Of a DNA stretch of 64,000 nt, positions 32,557 to 41,969 are shown piece after piece. Positions within the stretch are counted from its first letter, which is position 1. Each line of letters opens with the position of its first letter. Origin of the DNA: Labrenzia sp. VG12 (GTDB lineage: Bacteria > Pseudomonadota > Alphaproteobacteria > Rhizobiales > Stappiaceae); the NCBI RefSeq assembly GCF_002237595.1, contig NZ_CP022529.1, positions 2,232,001 through 2,296,000 of the forward strand. The letters are read 5' to 3'. The translations under genes were made by a program, and so were the position numbers. The notes below the pieces were generated by a model. The model was given only the letters and a program-made list of their open reading frames with translations. It did no database searches and was not told where the DNA came from.

Positions 32557-34029
32557 ATGGCGGTACGCGTCATTGAAGTAGATGAATTCGACTTGGTCGT
32601 GTTCGGCGCATCCGGAGATCTTGCAAACCGCAAGCTTCTGCCAGCGCTCTATCATCGCGATGCTGACGGCCAGATGCCGGAAGATGCGCGCATCATCTGC
32701 AGCGCCCGCCGCGACTACACTGATGACGATTACCGCGACTATGCCAAAAAGGCGCTGGTGGAACACGTCAAGGATCTGGATGACGCGCATCTGGAGCAGT
32801 TTCTGAAACGCCTGCGCTACGTCAAGATCGACATTGCCACGGCGGAAGGCTTTGAAGACCTGAAAACGGTGCTCGACGAACGCAGCGATGTCATCCGTGC
32901 CTTTTACCTGGCCGTCGGTCCCGACCTCTTCGGAACCATCTGCGAAAACCTCGGCCGCATCGGCGTTGTCAATGAAAACGCCCGCGTCGTGATGGAAAAG
33001 CCGATCGGCAAGGACGGCGCGTCGGCAAAGGCCCTCAACGACACGGTCGGCGCCGTCTTCGACGAACACCAGATCTTCCGTATCGACCACTATCTCGGCA
33101 AGGAAACGGTTCAGAACCTGATGGCGTTGCGCTTTGCAAACGCCCTCTTCGAACCGCTCTGGAACGCCGCTCATATCGACCATGTCCAGATCACGGTGGC
33201 TGAATCGCTCGGCACCGGTGGCCGCGCCGGCTACTACGACACGGCCGGCGCCCTGCGCGACATGGTCCAGAACCACATCCTGCAGCTGCTCTGCCTCGTG
33301 GCCATGGAGCCGCCGGAATCCATGAATGCGGACAGTGTCCGCGACGAAAAACTAAAGGTTCTGAAGGCCCTCGCTCCCATCAACGAACAAAGCGCCGACA
33401 AGCTGACGGTGCGCGGCCAGTATCGTGCCGGAGCCTCTGCCGGCGGCGCTGTCCCCGGCTATCTGGAAGAACTCGGCAATGACGAGAGCCGCACGGAAAC
33501 CTTTGTTGCTCTGAAGGCGGAGATTGCCAACTGGCGATGGGCCGGCGTGCCCTTCTACCTGCGGACCGGCAAACGCCTGGCCCAGCGCGTCTCGGAAATC
33601 GTGGTCCAGTTCCGCCCGATCCCGCATTCGATCTTCGATACGGAAGCCGGATCGATCACTGCCAACCGGCTGATCATCCGCCTGCAGCCGGACGAAGGCG
33701 TCCAGATGCAGATCATGATCAAGGACCCGGGTCCCGGCGGCATGCGCCTGCGCAAGGTTCCGCTCGACATGAGCTTCGCCGAAGCCTTCAAGGTGCGTAA
33801 CCCGGATGCCTATGAGCGCCTGATCATGGATGTGATCCGCGGCAACCAGACCCTGTTCATGCGCCGTGACGAAGTTGATGCAGCCTGGGCCTGGATTGAT
33901 CCGATCCAGGCTGCCTGGGCGGCCTCCAAGGACACGCCCAAGGGCTACACCGCCGGCACCTGGGGCCCGTCGGCCTCCATCGCTCTGGTGGAGCGAGACG
34001 GCCGTACCTGGGCCGAAGACGGCATCTAG
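32557..34029 (+). CDS. zwf: Glucose-6-phosphate 1-dehydrogenase
   Basis: A 490-residue enzyme that oxidises glucose-6-phosphate to 6-phosphogluconolactone, first step of the Entner-Doudoroff and oxidative pentose-phosphate routes. The nucleotide-binding motif is VFGASGDLANRKLLPAL (about residues 11-27). The active-site signature is RIDHYLGKETVQNLMALRFA (about 174-193) with the catalytic His; EKPIGKD binds substrate. Length is normal. The start at 32557 follows a good GAAGGG site. pgl, often the next gene, is absent, and edd follows directly. A LacI-type palindrome lies upstream. Confidence 0.97.
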   Translation: MAVRVIEVDEFDLVVFGASGDLANRKLLPALYHRDADGQMPEDARIICSARRDYTDDDYRDYAKKALVEHVKDLDDAHLEQFLKRLRYVKIDIATAEGFEDLKTVLDERSDVIRAFYLAVGPDLFGTICENLGRIGVVNENARVVMEKPIGKDGASAKALNDTVGAVFDEHQIFRIDHYLGKETVQNLMALRFANALFEPLWNAAHIDHVQITVAESLGTGGRAGYYDTAGALRDMVQNHILQLLCLVAMEPPESMNADSVRDEKLKVLKALAPINEQSADKLTVRGQYRAGASAGGAVPGYLEELGNDESRTETFVALKAEIANWRWAGVPFYLRTGKRLAQRVSEIVVQFRPIPHSIFDTEAGSITANRLIIRLQPDEGVQMQIMIKDPGPGGMRLRKVPLDMSFAEAFKVRNPDAYERLIMDVIRGNQTLFMRRDEVDAAWAWIDPIQAAWAASKDTPKGYTAGTWGPSASIALVERDGRTWAEDGI

Positions 34030-34035
34030 GAAACG

Positions 34036-34058
34036 CTCACAGGATCTCATCCTGTGAG
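34036..34058 (+). terminator. Hairpin after zwf
   Basis: CTCACAGGAT / ATCCTGTGAG form a perfect 10-bp stem with a CTC loop, 7 bases after the zwf stop, followed only by a weak T-rich stretch (ATTTCTGT). It probably separates zwf from edd-eda transcription. Confidence 0.65.
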
Positions 34059-34069
34059 ATTTCTGTCGT

Positions 34070-34083
34070 TTAAATCGATTAAA
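34070..34083. promoter_or_regulatory. LacI-type operator upstream of edd
   Basis: TTAAATCGATTAAA is identical to the zwf palindrome except for one mismatched pair. It is 80 bases before the edd start, the same distance as the zwf site is from zwf. Confidence 0.72.
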
Positions 34084-34162
34084 GCAGGGTGCGAAATCGA
34101 GATTTCGCCCTATCTGCCAGAAAACAGCCAAGCCCAAACCGGCTAGCAAAGGATTTGACAGC

Positions 34163-35983
<1,821 letters not shown>

Positions 35984-36006
35984 CCTGCGAATTCGAGGAG
36001 AAGCCT

Positions 36007-36645
36007 GTGGCCCAGGACATTGAAAAAATCGAAAAAGTAATGTGCGCCGCGCCGGTGATCCCCGTGCTCGTGGTGGAAGACCCGAAAAAGGCCGTGCCGA
36101 TGGCAAGAGCCCTGGTGCGCGGTGGCCTGCCTGCCATCGAGATCACGTTGCGCACACCGCATGCCCTTGAAGCGATTGACGCGGTCAATGAGCACGTGGA
36201 AGGCGCAATTGTCGGGGCCGGAACGGTGCTCGACGGCAAGCAGTATGATGCCGCCGTATCCGCTGGTGCCCGCTTCATTGTGTCACCCGGCGCGACAAAC
36301 GCGCTGCTTGACGCTGCTGATGAGCACAGTGTGCCGCTTCTTCCGGGCGCGGCAACGGCCTCGGAAGTCATGGCACTGCTTGAGCGTGGCTATCAGAGAC
36401 TGAAATTCTTCCCCGCCGAGCAGGCAGGCGGCGCGCCCTACCTGAAGTCCCTGTCCTCACCGCTGGCGGCAGCCAAGTTCTGCCCGACGGGCGGCGTTTC
36501 CCTGGACAAGGCTCAGGACTATCTCAAACTGCCGAACGTCCTGTGCGTCGGGGGATCCTGGATTGCCGATGCAAAGGCCATCGCAGCCGAGGACTGGGCC
36601 GGCATTGAAGAACGTGCCCGCGCTGCCGCGACCCTGAACGACTGA
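36007..36645 (+). CDS. eda: KDPG aldolase (2-dehydro-3-deoxyphosphogluconate aldolase)
   Basis: A 212-residue class I aldolase that splits KDPG into pyruvate and glyceraldehyde-3-phosphate. The catalytic Glu is in IEITLRTPHAL (about residue 45), the phosphate- and substrate-binding part is GAGTVLDGKQYD, and the Schiff-base Lys is in RLKFFPAEQAGG (about 136). The GTG start is preceded by GAGGAGAAG. It is coupled to edd with a 23-base gap and ends at a strong terminator shared with the convergent PilZ gene. Confidence 0.96.
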   Translation: MAQDIEKIEKVMCAAPVIPVLVVEDPKKAVPMARALVRGGLPAIEITLRTPHALEAIDAVNEHVEGAIVGAGTVLDGKQYDAAVSAGARFIVSPGATNALLDAADEHSVPLLPGAATASEVMALLERGYQRLKFFPAEQAGGAPYLKSLSSPLAAAKFCPTGGVSLDKAQDYLKLPNVLCVGGSWIADAKAIAAEDWAGIEERARAAATLND

Positions 36646-36651
36646 TCTGGC

Positions 36652-36680
36652 GCGCCTGAGGGCACATCGCCCTCAGGCGC
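36652..36680. terminator. Bidirectional terminator between eda and the PilZ gene
   Basis: GCGCCTGAGGG / CCCTCAGGCGC is a perfect 11-bp stem with a 7-base loop, starting 6 bases after the eda stop; TTTG follows on the plus strand. The last codons of the convergent PilZ gene fall inside the stem. Confidence 0.85.
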
Positions 36681-37278
36681 TTTGCTGTTCCTCGTCGCCG
36701 GCATCGGCATCCTCGTCGCCGTTCTCGTCTTCGTTCTGCTCCAGGGTGCGGTTCCACAAAAGGCGCAACCCCGCAGAGGTTTCATTCCGCCACGCAAATT
36801 CGGCAACCACCGGCTTGTCGAACTTCTTCATGGTCAGAAGCACTTCTTCCGGCATTGCTGTCAGGCCTTTGGCGGTGATGCGCACACCATTGTTGCCTGC
36901 ATCCACGATCCGGCCTTCGATTTCCGTGATGCCTTCCAGATCGGCGATTTTCACCGGAATGCTGACATTGTTGCGCTTCTCGCGGCGTTTGTCGGAGACG
37001 GACTTTTCGCTCTTGGCAAACACCAGGGCCGCATCGCTGCCTTTCACCGAGGTGACCTGGGCCTTGACCAGCGTGTCTGCGTCCTTGGGCCAGATGCCGA
37101 CATTCTTGTAGAGTCTGGAAACGTCCACTGAAGTCAGACGGCAACCCCATTCGCTGACATTGGAGACGGTGGCGTGCAGGACAGACAGATTGTCAAAGTC
37201 CATTACCACGACCTCTTCTTCTGCATCCGGTTGGTCCTGCAGATGCACAAGGCCATGCATTTTTGTTTCGGAGCTCAT
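36673..37278 (-). CDS. PilZ-domain protein
   Basis: A 201-residue cytosolic protein. The C-terminal domain (about residues 95-185) starts DKRREKRNNVSIPVKI, matching the RxxxR c-di-GMP motif of PilZ domains, followed by VDAGNNGVRI in place of the usual DxSxxG. The N-terminal 90 residues (VMDFDNLSVLHATVSNVSEW) resemble a second, degenerate PilZ fold. The tail is very acidic (QNEDENGDEDADAGDEEQQ). The ATG at 37278 has only a weak ribosome site. It stands alone between eda and pgi, convergent with eda. A c-di-GMP-responsive role is probable; the output is unknown. Confidence 0.78.
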   Translation of the reverse strand: MSSETKMHGLVHLQDQPDAEEEVVVMDFDNLSVLHATVSNVSEWGCRLTSVDVSRLYKNVGIWPKDADTLVKAQVTSVKGSDAALVFAKSEKSVSDKRREKRNNVSIPVKIADLEGITEIEGRIVDAGNNGVRITAKGLTAMPEEVLLTMKKFDKPVVAEFAWRNETSAGLRLLWNRTLEQNEDENGDEDADAGDEEQQSA

Positions 37279-37678
37279 GATACGGCTTACCCAAAGACGG
37301 TCTTCGTTTCGCCTGCCCAAAGCGGCAACGACTCAGATTCTCTCAAATATTCAAGCAGAACTGCCGCGTTACGTATAGACAGGTTGTTCTCACAACAAGA
37401 GCTGACCGGGTCTTTCCCAAAAGTTCTGCGCTCGAGGCGTTCCGGCGCAGAGCCCTCTGGGGGGCCTGCGGCTGGATGAGCTGTTTCTCCCTAAGAGACT
37501 TTTCGCCAGGACACCTGTCTTCAGCTGCTTGAACGCCCGCGTCAATCGACTTCGAATGCGACCAGGCAACGCCGCGCCAGGTGCACATCCGGCAACCTTG
37601 CCCACATTTTCTGCTCCCTCTTCCAGGGAGGCTGTGCTATCTGGTGCGCACCATGGAATTTTGCCCGAAAAGCGGCGG
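37279..37678. other. Intergenic region upstream of pgi, no gene seen
   Basis: About 400 bases between divergent PilZ and pgi genes. Several frames are open but none has a credible start and composition. The pgi operator lies at its right end. Confidence 0.5.
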
Positions 37679-37692
37679 CTAAATCGATTTAA
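37679..37692. promoter_or_regulatory. LacI-type operator overlapping the pgi ribosome site
   Basis: CTAAATCGATTTAA matches the zwf palindrome at 13 of 14 positions. Its last two bases are part of the AAGGAG ribosome site (37691-37696) of pgi, whose ATG is at 37704, so a bound repressor would also cover the translation start region. Confidence 0.72.
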
Positions 37693-37703
37693 GGAGATCG
37701 TTC

Positions 37704-39326
37704 ATGGCTCTTCACGCAGCGTTTGATGCGCTTGCCCGGCAGGCGGACAACCTGAAGAATACCACGCTGCGGCAGTTGTTTGCCGCCGACCCTGACCGGT
37801 TCACGTCCCTCTCTGCGCGCTGTGACGACCTTCTCCTCGATTATTCAAAGTCGAAGCTTGACGGCAAGACCCTTGACCTTCTGCTCGATCTGGCGAAAGC
37901 CGCGGATGTCGGAGGCCGACGTGCAGCCATGTTCGCCGGAGAGAAGATCAACGCCACCGAGAACCGTGCGGTGCTGCACACGGCCTTGCGCAACAAATCG
38001 GACAAGCCGGTTCTGGTCGACGGCAGGGACGTCATGCCGGACGTGCGCTCCGTCCTCGACGCCATGGCAGATTTTTCCGAGGCGATCCGGTCGGGCGACC
38101 TGACGTCGTCCAGCGGCGACGCCTTTACCGACGTCGTCAATATCGGCATCGGCGGGTCTGATCTCGGCCCTGTCATGACCACGCTGGCGCTCAGCCCCTA
38201 CCATGACGGGCCGGAGCTGCACTACGTCTCAAATGTCGACGGTGCACATATTGCCGACACGCTGGAAAAGCTCGACCCGGCAACCACCCTGGTCATTGTC
38301 GCCTCGAAGACGTTCACCACCATCGAGACCATGACCAACGCGCAAACCGCGCGCAAATGGATTGCCGGAGCGCTCGGCGAAGAGGCCGTCGGTGACCACT
38401 TTGCCGCGGTTTCCACCGCCCTCGACAAGGTCGCCGCCTTCGGCATCGACGAAGCCCGGGTGTTCGGCTTCTGGGATTGGGTCGGCGGCCGCTATTCCGT
38501 CTGGTCGGCCATCGGGTTGCCGTTGATGATCGCGATCGGTCCGGATGCCTTCAATGACTTCCTGGAAGGGGCTCATGCCCTCGACACCCATTTTGCGGAA
38601 GCTCCGCTGGAGAAGAACCTGCCGGTCCTGATGGCGCTGATCGGCGTCTGGAACCGCGACTGTCTGGGATATTCCGCCAGAGCCGTACTGCCTTACGACC
38701 AGCGTCTGGCACGTTTGCCTGCCTACCTGCAGCAACTCGACATGGAATCGAACGGCAAGCGCGTCAGGCTCGACGGCAGCCCGGTCACGGAAGAAACCGG
38801 CCCGCTTGTCTGGGGTGAACCTGGCACCAATGGTCAGCACGCCTTCTATCAGTTGCTGCATCAGGGCACGACGGTCATCCCGTGCGAATTCCTGATTGCC
38901 GCCAACGGTCACGAAGACGATCTCAAGCATCACCATGAACTTCTGATCGCCAATTGCCTGGCCCAGTCGGAAGCCCTGATGCTGGGACGCACGCTGGACG
39001 AAGCAACCGAGCAGCTGACTTCCTCCGGAATGTCCCCTGAGGAGGTCTCCCGCCTAGCACCCCACAAGGTGTTTCCGGGTGACCGTCCTTCCCTGACCCT
39101 TGCCTATGACAAGCTGACACCGTTTGCGCTGGGGCGTCTGATCGCGCTTTACGAGCACCGCGTCTTTGTCGAGGGTGTTATCTGGGGCATCAATTCCTTC
39201 GACCAGTGGGGCGTGGAGCTGGGCAAGGAGCTGGCGACCGCACTGCTTCCCATGGTGAAAGGCGACACGGCAGCTGATTCGAAGGACGCATCGACACAGG
39301 GCCTGCTGGCAACCCTTCGGAGCTGA
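37704..39326 (+). CDS. pgi: Glucose-6-phosphate isomerase
   Basis: A 540-residue isomerase that interconverts fructose-6-phosphate and glucose-6-phosphate. It contains NIGIGGSDLGPVM (about 146-158) for phosphate binding, DWVGGRYSVWSAIGLP (about 259), WGEPGTNGQHAFYQLLHQGT with the catalytic Glu and His (about 370-389), and EGVIWGINSFDQWGVELGK (about 491) with the catalytic Lys. Length is normal. Its placement next to frcK and zwf means imported fructose can be turned into glucose-6-phosphate for Entner-Doudoroff breakdown. It shares an operator type with zwf and edd. Confidence 0.97.
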   Translation: MALHAAFDALARQADNLKNTTLRQLFAADPDRFTSLSARCDDLLLDYSKSKLDGKTLDLLLDLAKAADVGGRRAAMFAGEKINATENRAVLHTALRNKSDKPVLVDGRDVMPDVRSVLDAMADFSEAIRSGDLTSSSGDAFTDVVNIGIGGSDLGPVMTTLALSPYHDGPELHYVSNVDGAHIADTLEKLDPATTLVIVASKTFTTIETMTNAQTARKWIAGALGEEAVGDHFAAVSTALDKVAAFGIDEARVFGFWDWVGGRYSVWSAIGLPLMIAIGPDAFNDFLEGAHALDTHFAEAPLEKNLPVLMALIGVWNRDCLGYSARAVLPYDQRLARLPAYLQQLDMESNGKRVRLDGSPVTEETGPLVWGEPGTNGQHAFYQLLHQGTTVIPCEFLIAANGHEDDLKHHHELLIANCLAQSEALMLGRTLDEATEQLTSSGMSPEEVSRLAPHKVFPGDRPSLTLAYDKLTPFALGRLIALYEHRVFVEGVIWGINSFDQWGVELGKELATALLPMVKGDTAADSKDASTQGLLATLRS

Positions 39327-39555
39327 CGCTCCCCGCTTTGCGTCAAATTTGTTAACGAAGCTCCAGACGCCTTACTTTTGCCCAACCGGCGCTTTCTTTG
39401 TCGGACAACGGGCCTGGTCCGGCGCGACCGGGCCAGGGTGCAGGTTCATTGTTCGAATTGCGACATTGCCCCTGCGGTCAAAGCAGCTTAACCTCTGTGA
39501 GACTTTATTCTATTGAATTCGCGGCCTTACGCGAAGTGGAAGGGAGATACCTTTT

Positions 39556-39825
39556 ATGAAAAAGTTTGTTTTGCTCGCAGCAGTCGCCCTCGCGCTGGCG
39601 GGTTGCCAGTCTGACAGTCAGCGCGACCGTGCCCTGGTCGGCGGTGGCCTGGGTGCCGCAACGGGTGCCGCCATCGGCGCAGCCGCAACGGGCGATGTCG
39701 GCGGCGCGCTGGTCGGCGCAGCCATCGGTGGCGCCGGCGGTGCCATTGTCGGCGGTGCGACCACTCCGAAAAACTGCGTTGCCTACGACCGCTACGGCAA
39801 CCCCTACCGCGTCGCTTGCCCGTAA
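39556..39825 (+). CDS. Glycine-zipper lipoprotein, tandem paralogue 1
   Basis: An 89-residue envelope lipoprotein: signal peptide with lipobox LALAGC (Cys 17), then QSDSQRDRALVGGGLG, a glycine-zipper hydrophobic stretch of GxxxG repeats (about residues 28-70) and the end KNCVAYDRYGNPYRVACP. The two C-terminal Cys probably pair. It is the first of four adjacent paralogues with the same plan, and resembles YMGG/SlyB-like glycine-zipper lipoproteins of the outer membrane. The ribosome site AAGGGAG is good. Function is unknown; a membrane-associated or stress-related role is inferred. Confidence 0.85.
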   Translation: MKKFVLLAAVALALAGCQSDSQRDRALVGGGLGAATGAAIGAAATGDVGGALVGAAIGGAGGAIVGGATTPKNCVAYDRYGNPYRVACP

Positions 39826-39879
39826 GGCTGCGATCGCTTCTTGAGTGAGCCCGGCTGAGGCGCCGGCAGGATGGACAAG

Positions 39880-40149
39880 ATGAAAAAACTGTTTTTGATC
39901 GCCGCGACAGCGGCCTTCCTCGCCGGCTGCCAGTCTGACAGCCAGACGGACCGGGCACTGGTCGGCGGCGGCCTGGGAGCCGCCACCGGCGCGATCATCG
40001 GTGCAGCGGCCGGCAACGGAGCCGGACCGGCCCTGGCCGGCGCCGCCATTGGCGCCGCCGGCGGTGCCATTGTCGGGGCTGCCACCACGCCGAAGAACTG
40101 CGTCGCTTATGACCGGTACGGCAATCCCTATCGTGTCGCCTGCCCGTAA
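39880..40149 (+). CDS. Glycine-zipper lipoprotein, tandem paralogue 2
   Basis: An 89-residue paralogue of the preceding gene: MKKLFLIAATAAFLAGC with lipobox at Cys 17, then QSDSQTDRALVGGGLG, a glycine-zipper of GAIIGAAAGNGAGPALAGAA type, and the same CVAYDRYGNPYRVACP ending. The ATG at 39880 was preferred to one nine bases earlier because it lines up with its paralogues and has the better-spaced AGG. The 54-base gap from paralogue 1 suggests cotranscription. Confidence 0.85.
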   Translation: MKKLFLIAATAAFLAGCQSDSQTDRALVGGGLGAATGAIIGAAAGNGAGPALAGAAIGAAGGAIVGAATTPKNCVAYDRYGNPYRVACP

Positions 40150-40194
40150 GGCGGCACGGCATTCCGTCACGGTCTCGGGGCGCAAGGACACATG

Positions 40195-40464
40195 ATGAAA
40201 TCCTTTTTGTTGATCGCTGCAGCGGCTCTGCTTCTGGCCGGCTGTCAATCCAGCAGCACGCGGGACCGCGCCCTTGTGGGTGGTGGTCTGGGAGCTGCCA
40301 CCGGTGCCATCGTCGGCGCTGCCGCTGGTGCGGGTGCAGGCCCGGCGCTTGCCGGGGCCGCGATTGGCGCAGCCGGCGGAGCTCTCGTGGGAGCTGCGAC
40401 CGCACCCAAGAACTGTGTGGCCTATGACCAGAACGGCAACCCGTTCCGGGTCCGCTGTCCGTAG
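40195..40464 (+). CDS. Glycine-zipper lipoprotein, tandem paralogue 3
   Basis: An 89-residue paralogue: MKSFLLIAAAALLLAGC lipobox, QSSSTRDRALVGGGLG, the glycine-zipper (GAIVGAAAGAGAGPALAG) and the ending CVAYDQNGNPFRVRCP. Two adjacent ATGs occur; the second (40195) is better placed behind AAGGA. It is closest to paralogue 2, indicating recent tandem duplication. Confidence 0.85.
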   Translation: MKSFLLIAAAALLLAGCQSSSTRDRALVGGGLGAATGAIVGAAAGAGAGPALAGAAIGAAGGALVGAATAPKNCVAYDQNGNPFRVRCP

Positions 40465-40557
40465 TCAGCTGAACCTTGGATAAACGGCTCCTGGTAAGGA
40501 TCTGTTAACCATACCTCTTCACCCTTGTCGGGATTAGATTCCGTCAAGGGCTGCCCC

Positions 40558-40830
40558 ATGAAACCCGTGCTCGTCGCAACGCTATCCGCCCTTCTGCTGG
40601 CCGGCTGTGCAAACACCGAGAGCCAGCGCGACCGCATGCTGATCGGCGCCGGTCTGGGCGCAGCCACCGGAGCAACCATAGGCGCCGTTGCGGGATCAAC
40701 CGTCAACGCGACCCTGGCAGGCGCGGCTCTCGGCGCCGTTGGCGGTGGCCTCGTCGGCGTCGTCACCACCCCGCGCAATTGCATCGCCCACGACCAGGAC
40801 GGCACCCCATACAAGGTCAGGTGCCCGTAA
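40558..40830 (+). CDS. Glycine-zipper lipoprotein, tandem paralogue 4
   Basis: A 90-residue, more diverged member: MKPVLVATLSALLLAGC lipobox, ANTESQRDRMLIGAGLG, a glycine-zipper with GATIGAVAGSTVNATLAG and the ending CIAHDQDGTPYKVRCP. It is separated from paralogue 3 by about 90 bases. The start at 40558 gives a normal signal peptide; an in-frame ATG at 40525 would add 11 residues ahead of it. Confidence 0.83.
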   Translation: MKPVLVATLSALLLAGCANTESQRDRMLIGAGLGAATGATIGAVAGSTVNATLAGAALGAVGGGLVGVVTTPRNCIAHDQDGTPYKVRCP

Positions 40831-41003
40831 GAATCTCGGCCATGTCCTGAAACCACCGTTTTCCACGGTCTGGAATGCAATGTCCGAACACTGAACGGTG
40901 TGAAAGGCCGGCAGCCTCGCTGCAAATGCAAACCCCTCTTCTCCAGCCCTTGCGGATGGTCAAACCACAGCGGAAACTGCACACCGGGCCACCTGCAAAC
41001 GCC

Positions 41004-41273
41004 CTAGATTATTCCGGCTTTTTTCATCTCAGCGATGGTGTCCAGGGCAAACAAGGCAAGGCCGAAAAACACAAATACGCCGCCCAGCCCCAGCAGAAGG
41101 TAATTCTTGCGCCTCCAACCATGATGCGTAAGCACGATACCGACGCCCACGATTCCTGCCAAAACAATCGAAACAAGCAACCGAACAATCCTCCCGTTAG
41201 GTACAAAGCCGACGGCCAACTGCGCAATCGATTGCATGGCGTCGTGCAGTCCTGCCCTCGGACTGTTTACCAT
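41004..41273 (-). CDS. Small hypothetical membrane protein
   Basis: An 89-residue protein with two hydrophobic helices (about residues 30-50 and 58-78 from the chosen start) separated by the basic turn THHGWRRKNY. I do not recognise a family. The ATG at 41273 has GGAAAG six bases upstream; in-frame ATGs at 41309 and 41237 are alternatives. It lies convergent to the lipoprotein array and diverges from the metallopeptidase-like gene. Confidence 0.6.
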   Translation of the reverse strand: MVNSPRAGLHDAMQSIAQLAVGFVPNGRIVRLLVSIVLAGIVGVGIVLTHHGWRRKNYLLLGLGGVFVFFGLALFALDTIAEMKKAGII

Positions 41274-41384
41274 TGGTTGCTTTCCATGCAACCACACCAG
41301 GGTCGACATAATGTGGCCAGGATCACATCCGCCGCAACGTCAATTTGAAAGGATGTCCCTCGCCAAACCCAAAGGATGGACATC

Positions 41385-41885
41385 ATGAAACTTGATCGAA
41401 CGATGAAACGAAATTTTCCAAATCTGTCGTCCTGGATTTCTCGCGAAATCCCGAAAGTGAAGAGCAATCCGCAGATCTTCGATGCCTTTGTGAAATACAG
41501 TCAGCTGAGCAAATCCGCTGCAACAGAGGCCCTTTCATTCAACAACAAACCACCGACAATCGATGCGGCCGTTATGAGATCATATGGTCAATACCGGCCC
41601 CGTTTTGCCCATAACCGCAACAAGGTCTTTCTGAACAGGAGGCTTTGCAGGGAGTTCAACAAGATCGACCCTGACATTCGCACCGGCAAACCCTGGGACC
41701 TGATCCTGAAGGCCACCCTTTTGCACGAGATGGTCCATTGGGGCGACTATGTCGCCGACGGAGTTCGACAACCCAACGGTCGCATCTATGACACGGTCAA
41801 AGGGGCCTGGATGAACGACGTTGACGTCGGATTTCAGTTCGAAATCGAAGCCTTTTACGCGATCTACACCAGAGAGTTCCTCTGA
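41385..41885 (+). CDS. HExxH metallopeptidase-like protein, possible toxin-type domain
   Basis: A 166-residue protein with the zinc-protease motif LLHEMVHWGDYVADG (about residues 112-126), in which HEMVH would hold two zinc ligands and the catalytic Glu. The following WGD and the late ENE-like region FQFEIEAFYAIY (about 150) offer a third ligand. The pattern resembles the small metallopeptidase toxin domains found in polymorphic effectors, but the match is from memory. There is no signal peptide and no immunity-like neighbour on the same strand. The ATG at 41385 is set behind AAAGGA. Confidence 0.65.
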   Translation: MKLDRTMKRNFPNLSSWISREIPKVKSNPQIFDAFVKYSQLSKSAATEALSFNNKPPTIDAAVMRSYGQYRPRFAHNRNKVFLNRRLCREFNKIDPDIRTGKPWDLILKATLLHEMVHWGDYVADGVRQPNGRIYDTVKGAWMNDVDVGFQFEIEAFYAIYTREFL

Positions 41886-41918
41886 TCGGCCCCTGCAGCT
41901 TTTCCCCGTTTTCAAGAA

Positions 41919-41944
41919 AAAGCCGGCCCCGAGGGACCGGCTTT
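41919..41944. terminator. Terminator of ald (bidirectional)
   Basis: AAAGCCGG / CCGGCTTT stem with a 10-base loop, lying between the convergent stops of the metallopeptidase-like gene (41885) and ald (41970). The minus strand continues GGCTTTTTC, a good T-run for ald. Confidence 0.85.
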
Positions 41945-41969
41945 CTCTCACGGCTCAGTGCATCGCAGC

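Noticed and set aside
39505..40405. Leftward frames opposite the glycine-zipper lipoproteins
   Set aside because: The repetitive Arg/Gly-rich products are the antisense image of the glycine-zipper codons.
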